A stretch of DNA of 16,565 bases from an uncultured Dialister sp. (lineage in GTDB: Bacteria > Bacillota > Negativicutes > Veillonellales > Dialisteraceae). The stretch covers positions 1 through 16,565 of the forward strand of contig OMVW01000036.1 in assembly GCA_900314595.1 (NCBI GenBank), read 5' to 3'. Below are positions 1 through 6,169 of this stretch, piece after piece (within the stretch, counting starts at the first letter, position 1; the number at the start of each line of letters is the position of its first letter). Both the position numbers and the translations under genes were made by a program. The notes under the pieces were generated by a model. The model had not been told where the DNA came from. It saw only the letters and a list, made by a program, of their open reading frames with translations, and did not search any database.

Positions 1-37
1 GAGCTGGCGCCGCAGGCGACTGAGGGGATGAATGTCC
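1..37 (-). repeat. Partial copy of the DUF559-associated hairpin repeat, cut by the window edge
   Basis: Read on the minus strand, this edge contains a TCCCCTCA block, then a GC-rich mini-hairpin, then AGCTC. That is the same order as in the copies at 741 and 877. ACAT and TTC-type words just before the TCCCCTCA also match. The orientation is opposite to the other copies. The plus-strand frame from base 1 stays open to a TGA at 94-96, so the end of an upstream gene could run through this repeat, but I recognise nothing in those 31 residues. Bases 38-130 otherwise show nothing I can name. Confidence 0.45.
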
Positions 38-130
38 GCGCACTTTCGGTTCGCGTGAGAGGCGGAGATGCATTTCAGCTGGATTATATACTCTGAGAAT
101 GTTAAGGAATTACCCCAAGTGACACATTTT

Positions 131-233
131 GTCGACAGAGACAGCTAACGTTTCGACTTGTTACCCTTCACCGGTTTTGCCGGAGCTCCCCTTTCGAGAA
201 CACCAGGCAGGACCGGCTTTTGAGTCGGGTTTT
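131..233 (+). repeat. Hairpin repeat copy R1 (degenerate), 3' of the DUF559 gene
   Basis: It begins GTCGACAGAG and continues through TTTCGAC, a TTCACC block, a CCGG-TTTTG-CCGG mini-hairpin and GGAGCTCCCCTTTCGAG, ending near GAGTCGGGTT. The block order is that of R2 and R3. The GCTCCCC/GGGGAGC hairpin is broken here (GAGAACACC replaces the right arm). The small preceding hairpin is kept with a different stem sequence (CCGG instead of CCGC/GCGG). It ends at the stop codon of the DUF559 gene. Confidence 0.75.
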
Positions 234-676
234 CAGTTTTGAAATACTTCCACTGCTTTTTCTTCTATCCTGTTTATGATGTCCTGACATACTCCGGGGA
301 AGTTTTTGTTGACTTCTCTATTTGAGTAACGTACGACTTCAAAGCCCCAGTATTGAAGTTTTTTCGTACGGGCCGCATCATAGGCCCGGCCGGCTTCTGT
401 AAAGTGCTGGCTGCCGTCTATTTCTATAATCAGGTCCAGTTCAAAGCAGAAGAAGTCAACAATGTAATGGTCAATGATTTTCTGGTGAATGAATTCCGGC
501 CCCTGTTCATTGAAGTGTTTGAAAAAATCGTACCACAAGTGTTTTTCTTCGGGAGTCATGTGCTGCCGAAGTTCTTTTTTCCGTTTTTTCATTTCTTCGC
601 TTTCCGGCGCATTGATGCCTTCAATTCTTTCCCTGCGATGTTTATCTTTTGACGGTTGATAGATGGCGACTTCCAT
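233..676 (-). CDS. DUF559 endonuclease-domain protein (Vsr-like fold)
   Basis: A protein of 147 residues. The N-terminal third is charged and basic (MKKRKKELRQHMTPEEKHLW). The C-terminal two thirds match the DUF559 family, a PD-(D/E)xK nuclease fold related to very-short-patch repair endonucleases. Visible family signatures are a VDFFC strand, the LIIEIDGSQHF segment carrying the acidic and His residues, and a terminal GFEVVRYSNREV strand. Family knowledge supports DNA binding or nicking; the substrate is unknown. Start: a GTG three codons upstream overlaps the GGGAGG ribosome binding site, so the ATG at 674-676 is preferred (8-nt spacing). The gene stands alone with its own promoter and lies between copies of a hairpin repeat, an arrangement that recalls REP/RAYT pairs. 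That functional link is inference. Confidence 0.85.
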   Translation of the reverse strand: MEVAIYQPSKDKHRRERIEGINAPESEEMKKRKKELRQHMTPEEKHLWYDFFKHFNEQGPEFIHQKIIDHYIVDFFCFELDLIIEIDGSQHFTEAGRAYDAARTKKLQYWGFEVVRYSNREVNKNFPGVCQDIINRIEEKAVEVFQN

Positions 677-702
677 ATGCAGCACCTCCCTTTGCTAGTT
701 TC

Positions 703-731
703 AGTATATCAGAAAATATGTATCTTCTAAA
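703..731 (-). promoter_or_regulatory. Sigma-A type promoter for the DUF559 gene
   Basis: On the minus strand, TTTAGA, a 17-nt spacer, then TATACT, with the extended -10 dinucleotide TG one base upstream of the -10 box. It lies just upstream of the AAAGGGAGG ribosome binding site. Confidence 0.55.
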
Positions 732-740
732 TAGATTTAT

Positions 741-849
741 GTCGTCAGAGATGACTTACTTTTCGACATGTTCGTCCCCTCACCGCATTCGCGGAGCTCC
801 CCTTTCGAGGGGAGCCTGACGCCGGGCAGGGCCAGTTTTGGGGTCATTT
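741..849 (+). repeat. Hairpin repeat copy R2
   Basis: It begins GTCGTCAGAG and contains TTTCGACA, CCCCTCACCGCATTCGCGG (mini-stem CCGC/GCGG), then a perfect 7-bp hairpin GCTCCCC-TTTCGA-GGGGAGC, followed by GCCGGGCAGGGC. It is nearly identical to R3 through the central part and in the same orientation. It lies upstream of the DUF559 promoter. Confidence 0.85.
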
Positions 850-876
850 AGCAGAAAATCATCTTTTCCAATTTTT

Positions 877-985
877 GTCGTCAGAGAAGTCTACCATTTC
901 GACAGGTTCGTTCCCTCACCGCATTCGCGGAGCTCCCCTTTCGAGGGGAGCCTTTCGCCGGGCAGGGCTGGCGTTTGAGTCATTA
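877..985 (+). repeat. Hairpin repeat copy R3
   Basis: Same block order and orientation as R2, starting 136 bp after it. The stretch from CCCTCACCGC through the GGGGAGCCT right arm is identical; the flanks differ by substitutions. Between R3 and the gene ending at 1120 lie only a terminator and a heptamer array, so 686-1119 holds no gene I can support. Confidence 0.85.
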
Positions 986-1027
986 TTTCAAGCCCGAAGG
1001 GCCTTGTGGAGGGCGGGTGGGCGGGCA

Positions 1028-1060
1028 TATAAAAATGGCCGCCCAATAAATCCGGCGGCC
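1028..1060 (-). terminator. Rho-independent terminator of the DUF362 transcript
   Basis: On the minus strand, GGCCGCC, a 10-nt loop, then GGCGGCC (perfect 7-bp stem) followed by ATTTTTAT. It ends the minus-strand cupin/HAD/DUF362 group and is entered directly from the heptamer array at 1063-1097. Confidence 0.8.
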
Positions 1061-1062
1061 AC

Positions 1063-1097
1063 CTTCACGAAGAACGAACAACGAATAACGAAGAACG
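1063..1097 (-). repeat. Heptamer array W1 (5 units)
   Basis: Five contiguous 7-bp units on the minus strand: CGTTCTT, CGTTATT, CGTTGTT, CGTTCTT and CGTGAAG. The array starts 23 bp after the DUF362 stop, reads in the gene's direction, and its last unit runs into the terminator as GTGAAGGTGGCCGCC. Confidence 0.8.
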
Positions 1098-1119
1098 TTC
1101 TGCACAATTGTCTATTCAG

Positions 1120-2112
1120 TTATCCTTTGAAAGGCACTACGTCTTTCACCGCTTCTTTCGCATCGATCCTCACTTCTCCGTTGTCCAGGTCGATGAGTAC
1201 GTATCTGTCATTGCCCATGCCCAGTTCTTTCATATAGGTGAGCTGGCGGAGACCGTGGCGGCTGGTCATGCGTTCTACAAGGTCGTGATGGTCTTTTTCT
1301 TTCATGGCAAAGACCATATCCACCGATGCATTATCAATGGCACAGATGTCGAGGGAGGCCAGAATGCCTACGTTCGGGGTGACGACCGGTGCAGCAGCTA
1401 CTCCTTCGCAGTCGCAGGAGACGGACATATTTCTCATGACGTTGATATAGGCCATGTGTTTTCCAAAATAGTCGATGGTAGCTTTCGTAGATTCGGTCAT
1501 TCTTTCCATAAATTCTTCTTCGGCGATGGACCACTGGTCCTGTCCGGGGTATGTGTGGATCATGGCTTTTCCGATCCTGCCATCTGCGCAGCCGATGCCC
1601 AGGTTTTTATTGGACCCGCCGAATCCGCCCTGCACGTGGCCTTTGAAGTGAGTGAGGGCAAGCATGGAGTCATAGTTTGTCTCATGGCTGCCTACGGACA
1701 TTTCTTTGAACCATTTGCCGCCTTTCACAGGAAGCATAATGGTTCCTTCTTCGTCCATAATATCTACGGGCGCGAAGGTCCAGCCATTCACTTCGAGGGT
1801 CTTTCTGTGTTCTTCGGTGGTGTACCGGTCTCCATCGTAGTAGGTATTTGTTTCTACAATGGTGGAATTGGGGATTTCTTTTTCCATCAGTTCCTGTACC
1901 CAGGGACGGGGGATGATGTTTGGTCCGTGCTGCTCTCCGGTGTGCAGTTTGACGGCTGCTTTTCCCGTAAGATTTTCGGAAATTTTTTTGTACGCTTTAA
2001 TGAGACCTGCGGCCGAGAGGTCCCGGGTGAAATAAACGATGGATTCATTGCCGGTGCGTTTTTCGTATGGAATGTAAGTATCTCCGCCGGTGCCCGGTTT
2101 CAGTTCTGTCAT
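1120..2112 (-). CDS. DUF362 domain-containing protein
   Basis: A 330-residue protein of the DUF362 family. The family signature is at about residues 153-175: LTHFKGHVQGGFGG, then SNKNLGIGC, with Cys175. A second Cys-containing block, SCDCEG, is followed by LDICAIDNASVD. Longer family members carry a C-terminal 4Fe-4S ferredoxin domain; this one does not, and has no signal peptide. The conserved cysteines suggest a metal or Fe-S site, but the biochemical role of the family is not settled and I do not assign one. Start: ATG at 2110-2112, with AGGAGG five bases upstream. It is last of three minus-strand genes. A 124-bp spacer with a heptamer array and a possible weak promoter (TAAAAT at 2176-2181) separates it from the HAD gene, so it may be partly independent. 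Confidence 0.88.
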   Translation of the reverse strand: MTELKPGTGGDTYIPYEKRTGNESIVYFTRDLSAAGLIKAYKKISENLTGKAAVKLHTGEQHGPNIIPRPWVQELMEKEIPNSTIVETNTYYDGDRYTTEEHRKTLEVNGWTFAPVDIMDEEGTIMLPVKGGKWFKEMSVGSHETNYDSMLALTHFKGHVQGGFGGSNKNLGIGCADGRIGKAMIHTYPGQDQWSIAEEEFMERMTESTKATIDYFGKHMAYINVMRNMSVSCDCEGVAAAPVVTPNVGILASLDICAIDNASVDMVFAMKEKDHHDLVERMTSRHGLRQLTYMKELGMGNDRYVLIDLDNGEVRIDAKEAVKDVVPFKG

Positions 2113-2122
2113 AATTGCCTCC

Positions 2123-2157
2123 TGTGATTAGTGCTTAGTTTTTAGTGCTTAGTGATT
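2123..2157 (+). repeat. Heptamer array W3 (5 units)
   Basis: Units on the plus strand are TGTGATT, AGTGCTT, AGTTTTT, AGTGCTT and AGTGATT, contiguous with an exact 7-bp period. It abuts the ribosome binding site of the DUF362 gene, so it lies in that gene's 5' leader and reads opposite to it. Confidence 0.8.
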
Positions 2158-2236
2158 GGAAATATTTCTGATTCTATTTTACAACCTGAAGTGGACTTGA
2201 GGGCAAGAAATTTTTATAACTTCCGGAGTGGTCTTT

Positions 2237-2953
2237 TCACAGATCCTTCAGGACTTCTTCCAGCGAGTCGTACCAGAGGTCGGCAAGGGATCTGATTTCT
2301 TTCCCGTCGGCCTCAGAGTAACCATCATAAATAGCTGCCACGGGAATTCCTGCAGCTTTAGCTGCCTCTACTCCCACGAGGGAGTCTTCGAAAATGAAGC
2401 AGTCGGAAGGTTCTTTATGAAGGTCTTTCATCAGTTTCAGGTGGACCTGGGGATCCGGCTTGATGGCTGTCACATCTTCTCTGACGTAAATACCATCGAA
2501 ATAGTCGTCCAGGGGAAGAACCCGGAGGATATTCTGATTTTTATAGCGGTAAATATTCATATTTCCCGTATTCGTGGTAGTCGCAATGACGAGGGTCTTT
2601 CCCATTTCTTTCAGTTTCTTCACCAGGTCGGCTGCGCCCGGTTTCAGCTGTACTTTTTCGCGAATCATTTGATGGGCAATGTGATGACGGATATCCATGA
2701 TTTCATCGCCGGAAAGGGGCGAGCCGCAGATTTTTCCCAGGTCTTCGCAGTAGCAGGTGTAGGGGCTTTTCTGCGTGCGGTATTTCACAAGGGCCAGGTC
2801 CCGCCGGTGGTTGACGGTCATTTCATCTTCCGGCGTTCCGCCCAGTTCTTTAATCAGCTCCATATCCACCTGGTTCCAGACGCCTACGGAGTCGACCAGG
2901 GTTCCATCCATATCGAAAATAATTGTATTTCTTTCTTGTAAGTAGTTAGGCAT
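2237..2953 (-). CDS. HAD-superfamily phosphatase (beta-phosphoglucomutase-like)
   Basis: Cytosolic protein of 238 residues with all four haloacid dehalogenase motifs: IIFDMDGTLVDS (nucleophile Asp14, acid/base Asp16), LVIATTTN (motif II Thr), AIKPDP (motif III Lys) and FIFEDSLVGVEAAKAAG (motif IV acidic pair). A helical cap domain lies between motifs I and II, as in subfamily I HADs such as beta-phosphoglucomutase and small sugar-phosphate phosphatases. The substrate cannot be read from sequence. Start: two in-frame ATGs lie six bases apart; AAGGAG directly abuts the first, so the second (2951-2953) has proper spacing and is chosen. It lies between the cupin and DUF362 genes on the same strand and may be cotranscribed with the cupin gene. 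Confidence 0.9.
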   Translation of the reverse strand: MPNYLQERNTIIFDMDGTLVDSVGVWNQVDMELIKELGGTPEDEMTVNHRRDLALVKYRTQKSPYTCYCEDLGKICGSPLSGDEIMDIRHHIAHQMIREKVQLKPGAADLVKKLKEMGKTLVIATTTNTGNMNIYRYKNQNILRVLPLDDYFDGIYVREDVTAIKPDPQVHLKLMKDLHKEPSDCFIFEDSLVGVEAAKAAGIPVAAIYDGYSEADGKEIRSLADLWYDSLEEVLKDL

Positions 2954-2997
2954 GAGCATCTCCTTTTAAAAATTAATATGAGTGCCGATGGAGAAGA

Positions 2998-3018
2998 AGG
3001 AATTAGGGATTAGGGGCG
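2998..3018 (+). repeat. Heptamer array W7 (3 units)
   Basis: Units AGGAATT, AGGGATT and AGGGGCG with exact 7-bp period, in the cupin-HAD spacer. It reads opposite to both flanking genes. A short GTGC-GGC-GCAC-type dyad on the minus strand follows. It is the shortest and weakest of the seven arrays. Confidence 0.5.
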
Positions 3019-3055
3019 GTGCGCCGCACAATTCAGTCAGGAAAGACGAAATCAA

Positions 3056-3499
3056 TCACTTCTCATCGAGAAAACGGGCCGCCTCCGGATTCTTCCTGAT
3101 TTCCGCCAGGTCCACACCTGTCGGGTAAACGGGAGTATCCCTGAAATGGTTCACCAGGCAGAGAAAGCCAAGGATGTCTCCCATATCTGCCTTCAGCTGG
3201 TGCCACTGCCAGGGTTCGATGGTGAAGGTATCTCCTTCATGGACTTCATAGACCTCTTTTCCCAGAAGGACGTGGCCTTTCCCTTTGAAAATCATGACAA
3301 AATGGCGGTGGCCGTGATGTTCGAGGGAAGAGAAACCATCCTTTTCTACCTGGAAATAGCGGAACTGCACAGGGAGGTCCGTTTCATTGTCAAAAAGGAT
3401 CTGCTTCGTCACGTCCCGAAAGACTCCGGGATTTTCTTTATAAATATGGGGCTCGATTCCGTCCCAGCGGTTTTCGTCTGCATGAAAATGATGAATCAT
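3056..3499 (-). CDS. Cupin-domain protein
   Basis: A 147-residue single-domain cupin. The first cupin motif is the His-rich segment LEHHGHRHF (His61, His62, His64, His66) followed by the MIFKGKGHVLLG strand pair. The second is EGDTFTIEPWQWHQLKA, with the conserved Gly-Asp, Pro and His100. The clustered histidines predict a mononuclear metal site. Such small cupins include isomerases, dioxygenases and sensors; nothing here decides which. The tail (DLAEIRKNPEAARFLDEK) is helical and charged. Start: ATG at 3497-3499, with AAAGGAGG ten bases upstream. It is first of the minus-strand group and divergent from rlmD. Confidence 0.85.
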   Translation of the reverse strand: MIHHFHADENRWDGIEPHIYKENPGVFRDVTKQILFDNETDLPVQFRYFQVEKDGFSSLEHHGHRHFVMIFKGKGHVLLGKEVYEVHEGDTFTIEPWQWHQLKADMGDILGFLCLVNHFRDTPVYPTGVDLAEIRKNPEAARFLDEK

Positions 3500-3526
3500 A
3501 AAATGTGTTCCTCCTTTAACATGTCT

Positions 3527-3535
3527 ATTCTACCA
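3527..3535 (-). promoter_or_regulatory. Extended -10 promoter for the cupin gene
   Basis: Minus-strand TGGTAGAAT, an extended -10 element (TG-N-TAGAAT) upstream of the cupin ribosome binding site. No good -35 hexamer is visible at 16-18 nt. Confidence 0.45.
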
Positions 3536-3596
3536 TATGATGGAAAGGGGGCATAGGCGAGCGCTCTCATTTCTTCCCGCATTCTGCCTTCGGTCA

Positions 3597-3605
3597 TGAT
3601 ATAAT
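3597..3605 (+). promoter_or_regulatory. Extended -10 promoter for rlmD
   Basis: TGATATAAT: a perfect TATAAT with the extended TG motif, about 35 bp before the rlmD ATG. No convincing -35 box. It is divergent from the cupin promoter, about 60 bp away. Confidence 0.6.
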
Positions 3606-3640
3606 GAATCAAAGTATTTCATCAATCAGCGAGGCCAGTT

Positions 3641-5014
3641 ATGACGAAGAAAAATATTCCTGTCAAATTGAATGAGACTTACGAGGTACCCATCCGGGAT
3701 CTGGGGATTCACGGGGAGGGAATCGGTTCTGTGAATGATTTCACTGTCTTTGTACCGGGAGCCCTTCCGGGAGAAACAGTGAAAGCCACGGTCCAGACGG
3801 CAAAGAAGTCCTACGCCCAGGGGCGGCTGATTTCCATAGAAAAATCATCTCCTGAACGCACGGTGCCCACCTGCCCCGCTTACAAATCCTGCGGAGGCTG
3901 CCAGATTTCCCATCTCACCTATGAAGGGCAGCTCTCTATCAAGGAACGGAGAGTGCGGGATGTGATGAGGCGGATTGGTAGATATGAAGAGGAAATCGTC
4001 CTTCCCATCCTGGGTGCGGCCCATCCCTGGAATTATAGAAATAAAATGGCCGTGCCGGTCTCCCAGGTGACAAGCGGTCCTGTGGCCGGCTACTACCGCC
4101 AGGGAAGCCATCAGATCGTCCCCATCGACGGATGCCTTATCCAGGAGGAGGAAAATAACCGGCTCCTCCGCTTTGCGGAAGGTTTCATGGTCCGTCACCA
4201 TCTCCAGGGGTACAATGAAAAATCGGGAAAAGGCTCCATCCGTCATATTATGGGACGAGTAGGAAATAACGGAGAAGTGATGGCAGTCATCGTTACCGCC
4301 ACCCCGAAGCTCCCCTTTGCGGCTCTCTGGGTCAAGGAAATGCATGCGCTTCTCCCCGAAGTGGTTTCCATTTATCACAATGTACAGAGCAAAAAAGGAA
4401 ATACCATCCTGGGAATGGAAATCCATCACCTCTGGGGCAAAGAAAAACTGACCGCCTCCCTCATGGGCCTTTCCTTTGAAGTCTCCCCCTTCTCCTTCTT
4501 CCAGGTCCATAAAGAACAGGCCGAAGTACTCTATCAGAAAGCTCTCGATTTCGCAGACCTTTCAGGAAATGAAACGGTCATCGATGCCTACTGCGGGACC
4601 GGGACCATTTCCCTCTGCCTTGCAAAGAAAGCAAAACGGGTCATCGGAATCGAAATCGTAGAACCGGCCATAGAAGATGCAAAGAAAAATGCAGCTTTCA
4701 ATGGAATCAACCATGTGGAATTTTATGCGGCCGACGCAGGAAAGCTCATGCCTGAATTATTCGAAAAAGGCGAAAGGCCGGACGTGATCGTCATGGATCC
4801 TGTCCGGGCAGGCTGCAGCGAATCCGTCCTGAAATCAGCCGCAGCTATGGACCCGAAACGGATCGTCTACGTCTCCTGCAATCCCGCTACTTTTGCCAGA
4901 GATGCAAAAATCCTCCGGGACCTGGGCTACGAAGTGAAAAAAGTCCAGCCCGTGGATATGTTTCCACAGACCATGCATGTAGAGACTGTGTCATTACTCG
5001 AGAAGATGGAATGA
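3641..5014 (+). CDS. rlmD: 23S rRNA (uracil-C5)-methyltransferase, RlmD/RumA family
   Basis: A 457-residue class I SAM methyltransferase of the RlmD/RlmCD/RumA family, which makes 5-methyluridine in 23S rRNA. In order: an N-terminal TRAM RNA-binding domain (about residues 10-68, with GxHGEGIG and FVPGALPGE); a 4Fe-4S cluster motif Cys78, Cys84, Cys87 (CPAYKSCGGC) and Cys165; a central RNA-contact region; and a Rossmann domain with DAYCGTGTISL. Catalytic signatures follow: MDPVRAGC, the nucleophile Cys413 in VSCNPATFARD, and the general base Glu448 in HVETV. Length and motif set match the active family. Whether it modifies U1939 only, or U747 as well (as the single Gram-positive enzyme can), cannot be told from sequence. 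It is monocistronic, between a divergent promoter and a terminator. Confidence 0.93.
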   Translation: MTKKNIPVKLNETYEVPIRDLGIHGEGIGSVNDFTVFVPGALPGETVKATVQTAKKSYAQGRLISIEKSSPERTVPTCPAYKSCGGCQISHLTYEGQLSIKERRVRDVMRRIGRYEEEIVLPILGAAHPWNYRNKMAVPVSQVTSGPVAGYYRQGSHQIVPIDGCLIQEEENNRLLRFAEGFMVRHHLQGYNEKSGKGSIRHIMGRVGNNGEVMAVIVTATPKLPFAALWVKEMHALLPEVVSIYHNVQSKKGNTILGMEIHHLWGKEKLTASLMGLSFEVSPFSFFQVHKEQAEVLYQKALDFADLSGNETVIDAYCGTGTISLCLAKKAKRVIGIEIVEPAIEDAKKNAAFNGINHVEFYAADAGKLMPELFEKGERPDVIVMDPVRAGCSESVLKSAAAMDPKRIVYVSCNPATFARDAKILRDLGYEVKKVQPVDMFPQTMHVETVSLLEKME

Positions 5015-5029
5015 GACAATTGGGGTAAT

Positions 5030-5057
5030 CGTGATTCGTGATTCGTGGTCCGTGAAG
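5030..5057 (+). repeat. Heptamer array W2 (4 units)
   Basis: Units CGTGATT (twice), CGTGGTC and CGTGAAG, contiguous with exact 7-bp period, starting 16 bp after the rlmD stop and reading with it. The last unit leads into the terminator as GTGAAGGTGGGCGCC, the same junction as in W1. Confidence 0.8.
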
Positions 5058-5059
5058 GT

Positions 5060-5108
5060 GGGCGCCTTAGATTTATGAAGGCGCCCTGAAATCATGAGGC
5101 GCCCTTTT
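5060..5108 (+). terminator. Three-armed terminator after rlmD
   Basis: Arm A GGGCGCCTT (5060-5068), arm B AAGGCGCCC (5078-5086, a perfect 9-bp match to A) and arm C AGGCGCCC, followed by TTTTTA (through about 5109). B and C can each pair with A; only the pairing that uses C puts the T-run next to the stem. Confidence 0.75.
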
Positions 5109-5142
5109 TATATGGAAAACTTTCCTTTCCCGTCTATTGATC

Positions 5143-5171
5143 TTATCCCGGATTAGATAAAATGATAAAAT
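5143..5171 (+). promoter_or_regulatory. Candidate promoter of the LCM-family methyltransferase gene
   Basis: Extended -10 TGATAAAAT (5163-5171) in a very A/T-rich stretch. TTATCC lies 17 nt upstream, and TTGATC at 5137 is an alternative -35 with a short spacer to an overlapping TAAAAT. The exact pairing is uncertain. Confidence 0.4.
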
Positions 5172-5214
5172 AAATAAAAAATGATGAGATACATTCACCG
5201 GGGGCGAAAGGAAA

Positions 5215-6030
5215 ATGAAAAATTTTGAAGGCATTGCCAATACGGTTTTTGTTCCCCTTCTGGCGAGGATCCATATTTCCAGGAAGTTTCCGGATCTTTT
5301 CTATGACCGGAAGGCGCTGGAGATTGAAAAATACCTGCCCCGCCATGCGGAGAAGGGCTCTTTCGAATATACGGATCTCGCCTCGGCAGCCCGTTATATC
5401 ATTATGGATGAGATGGCCGCTGATTTTATAAAAAGGAATTCGCCCTGCCATGTGATTTCCCTGGGCGCCGGTCTGGAGAGCGCCTATTTCCGGCTGACAG
5501 AAAAACTGGGAGGCGGCAGGGCTCTTTTTTATGAGGTGGATCTGCCGGAGGTCATAGATGCCCGCCGGAAAGTGTATGGAGAAAATCCGGGAGAAAAACT
5601 CATCAGCGGAGATATGTTTGCGCTGGACTGGGCCGGGGAAATCGAAGACCGGACGCGCCCCACGGTCCTCGTCGTTTCAGGGGTCTTCCAGTATTTCCGG
5701 GAGGAAGATATTTTGAAGCTGATTCACGGCCTCACGGAAATATTTCCCGGCCAGGAGCTTATTTTTGACGCTACCAGCACAAAAGGACTGAAATTTACAA
5801 ACTGGTTTATAAAGAGGACAGGAAATAAAAATGCCCTCATGACCTTTGGCATAGATGACAGCCGCCAGTTTGCGGAAAAAGCAGGGGCGACGCTTCTGGA
5901 GGAAAGGCTCTTTTTCCCGGAGGTCAGAAAAAAACTGGGGAAGCGGGCCAGTCTCATCAGCCGGCTCTGTATGGAGAATTCGGACAGAGGAAAGAAAGCC
6001 ATCGTCCTCCGGCTCCGGCTGGCACAATAA
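5215..6030 (+). CDS. Class I SAM methyltransferase, leucine carboxyl methyltransferase (LCM) family
   Basis: A 271-residue protein of the LCM/TcmP-like methyltransferase family. The SAM-binding strand-loop is VISLGAGLESAYFRL (about residues 80-94). The ribose-binding acidic strand is YEVDLPEVIDARR (about 106-118). A later strand, VLVVSGVFQYF, corresponds to the family's post-II region. Arg60 in AARYIIMDE fits the conserved arginine that contacts SAM. In bacteria the family covers O-methyltransferases of polyketides and small metabolites, and many uncharacterised members; the substrate is not evident. No biosynthetic partner lies nearby, and the gene is flanked by terminators on both sides, so it is probably monocistronic. 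The ATG at 5215 follows GCGAAAGGAAA, a close but usable ribosome binding site. Confidence 0.85.
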   Translation: MKNFEGIANTVFVPLLARIHISRKFPDLFYDRKALEIEKYLPRHAEKGSFEYTDLASAARYIIMDEMAADFIKRNSPCHVISLGAGLESAYFRLTEKLGGGRALFYEVDLPEVIDARRKVYGENPGEKLISGDMFALDWAGEIEDRTRPTVLVVSGVFQYFREEDILKLIHGLTEIFPGQELIFDATSTKGLKFTNWFIKRTGNKNALMTFGIDDSRQFAEKAGATLLEERLFFPEVRKKLGKRASLISRLCMENSDRGKKAIVLRLRLAQ

Positions 6031-6031
6031 A

Positions 6032-6078
6032 GAGTCCATTTTGGACTTGACGGAAAAATGCGGATTCCGCATTTTTTT
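6032..6078 (+). terminator. Two tandem hairpins ending the LCM methyltransferase gene
   Basis: A first small hairpin, AGTCCA-TTT-TGGACT, lies at about 6033-6047. A second has AAAAATGCGG (6054-6063), an ATT loop and CCGCATTTTT, followed by more T. The second has the form of an intrinsic terminator and could act on both strands. Confidence 0.8.
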
Positions 6079-6122
6079 ATTGCGAAAAATCAGAAACCTA
6101 TGTCCGAAAATGGCGAGAATGC

Positions 6123-6143
6123 AAAGCGGAAATATGATATGCT
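6123..6143 (+). promoter_or_regulatory. Possible Ada-box operator and activator-dependent promoter
   Basis: AAAGCGGA at 6123-6130 differs at one position from the AAAGCGCA Ada box known from enterobacterial ada/alkB promoters. It sits where a -35 box would be, seven bases before an extended -10, TGATATGCT (6135-6143). No -35 hexamer is visible, which fits a promoter needing activation by methylated Ada. A single 8-bp near match is weak evidence alone. Confidence 0.35.
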
Positions 6144-6169
6144 TGTCTCATGAAAGGAAGTGAGGCAGG

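Noticed and set aside
131..985. CRISPR array made of the three repeats
   Set aside because: The copies are about 105 bp long, unequally spaced, imperfect and separated by a gene; there are no short unique spacers and no cas genes.
875..1237. Plus-strand open frame of 120 codons
   Set aside because: Its first part is the translation of repeat copy R3 and its end overlaps the DUF362 gene antisense; no ribosome binding site and no recognisable domain.
1108..2127. Long plus-strand open frame opposite the DUF362 gene
   Set aside because: Phe/His-rich shadow of a gene with clear family motifs and a proper ribosome binding site on the minus strand.
3845..4510. Minus-strand frame opposite rlmD
   Set aside because: Shadow frame; rlmD motifs are complete and the codon pattern belongs to the plus strand.
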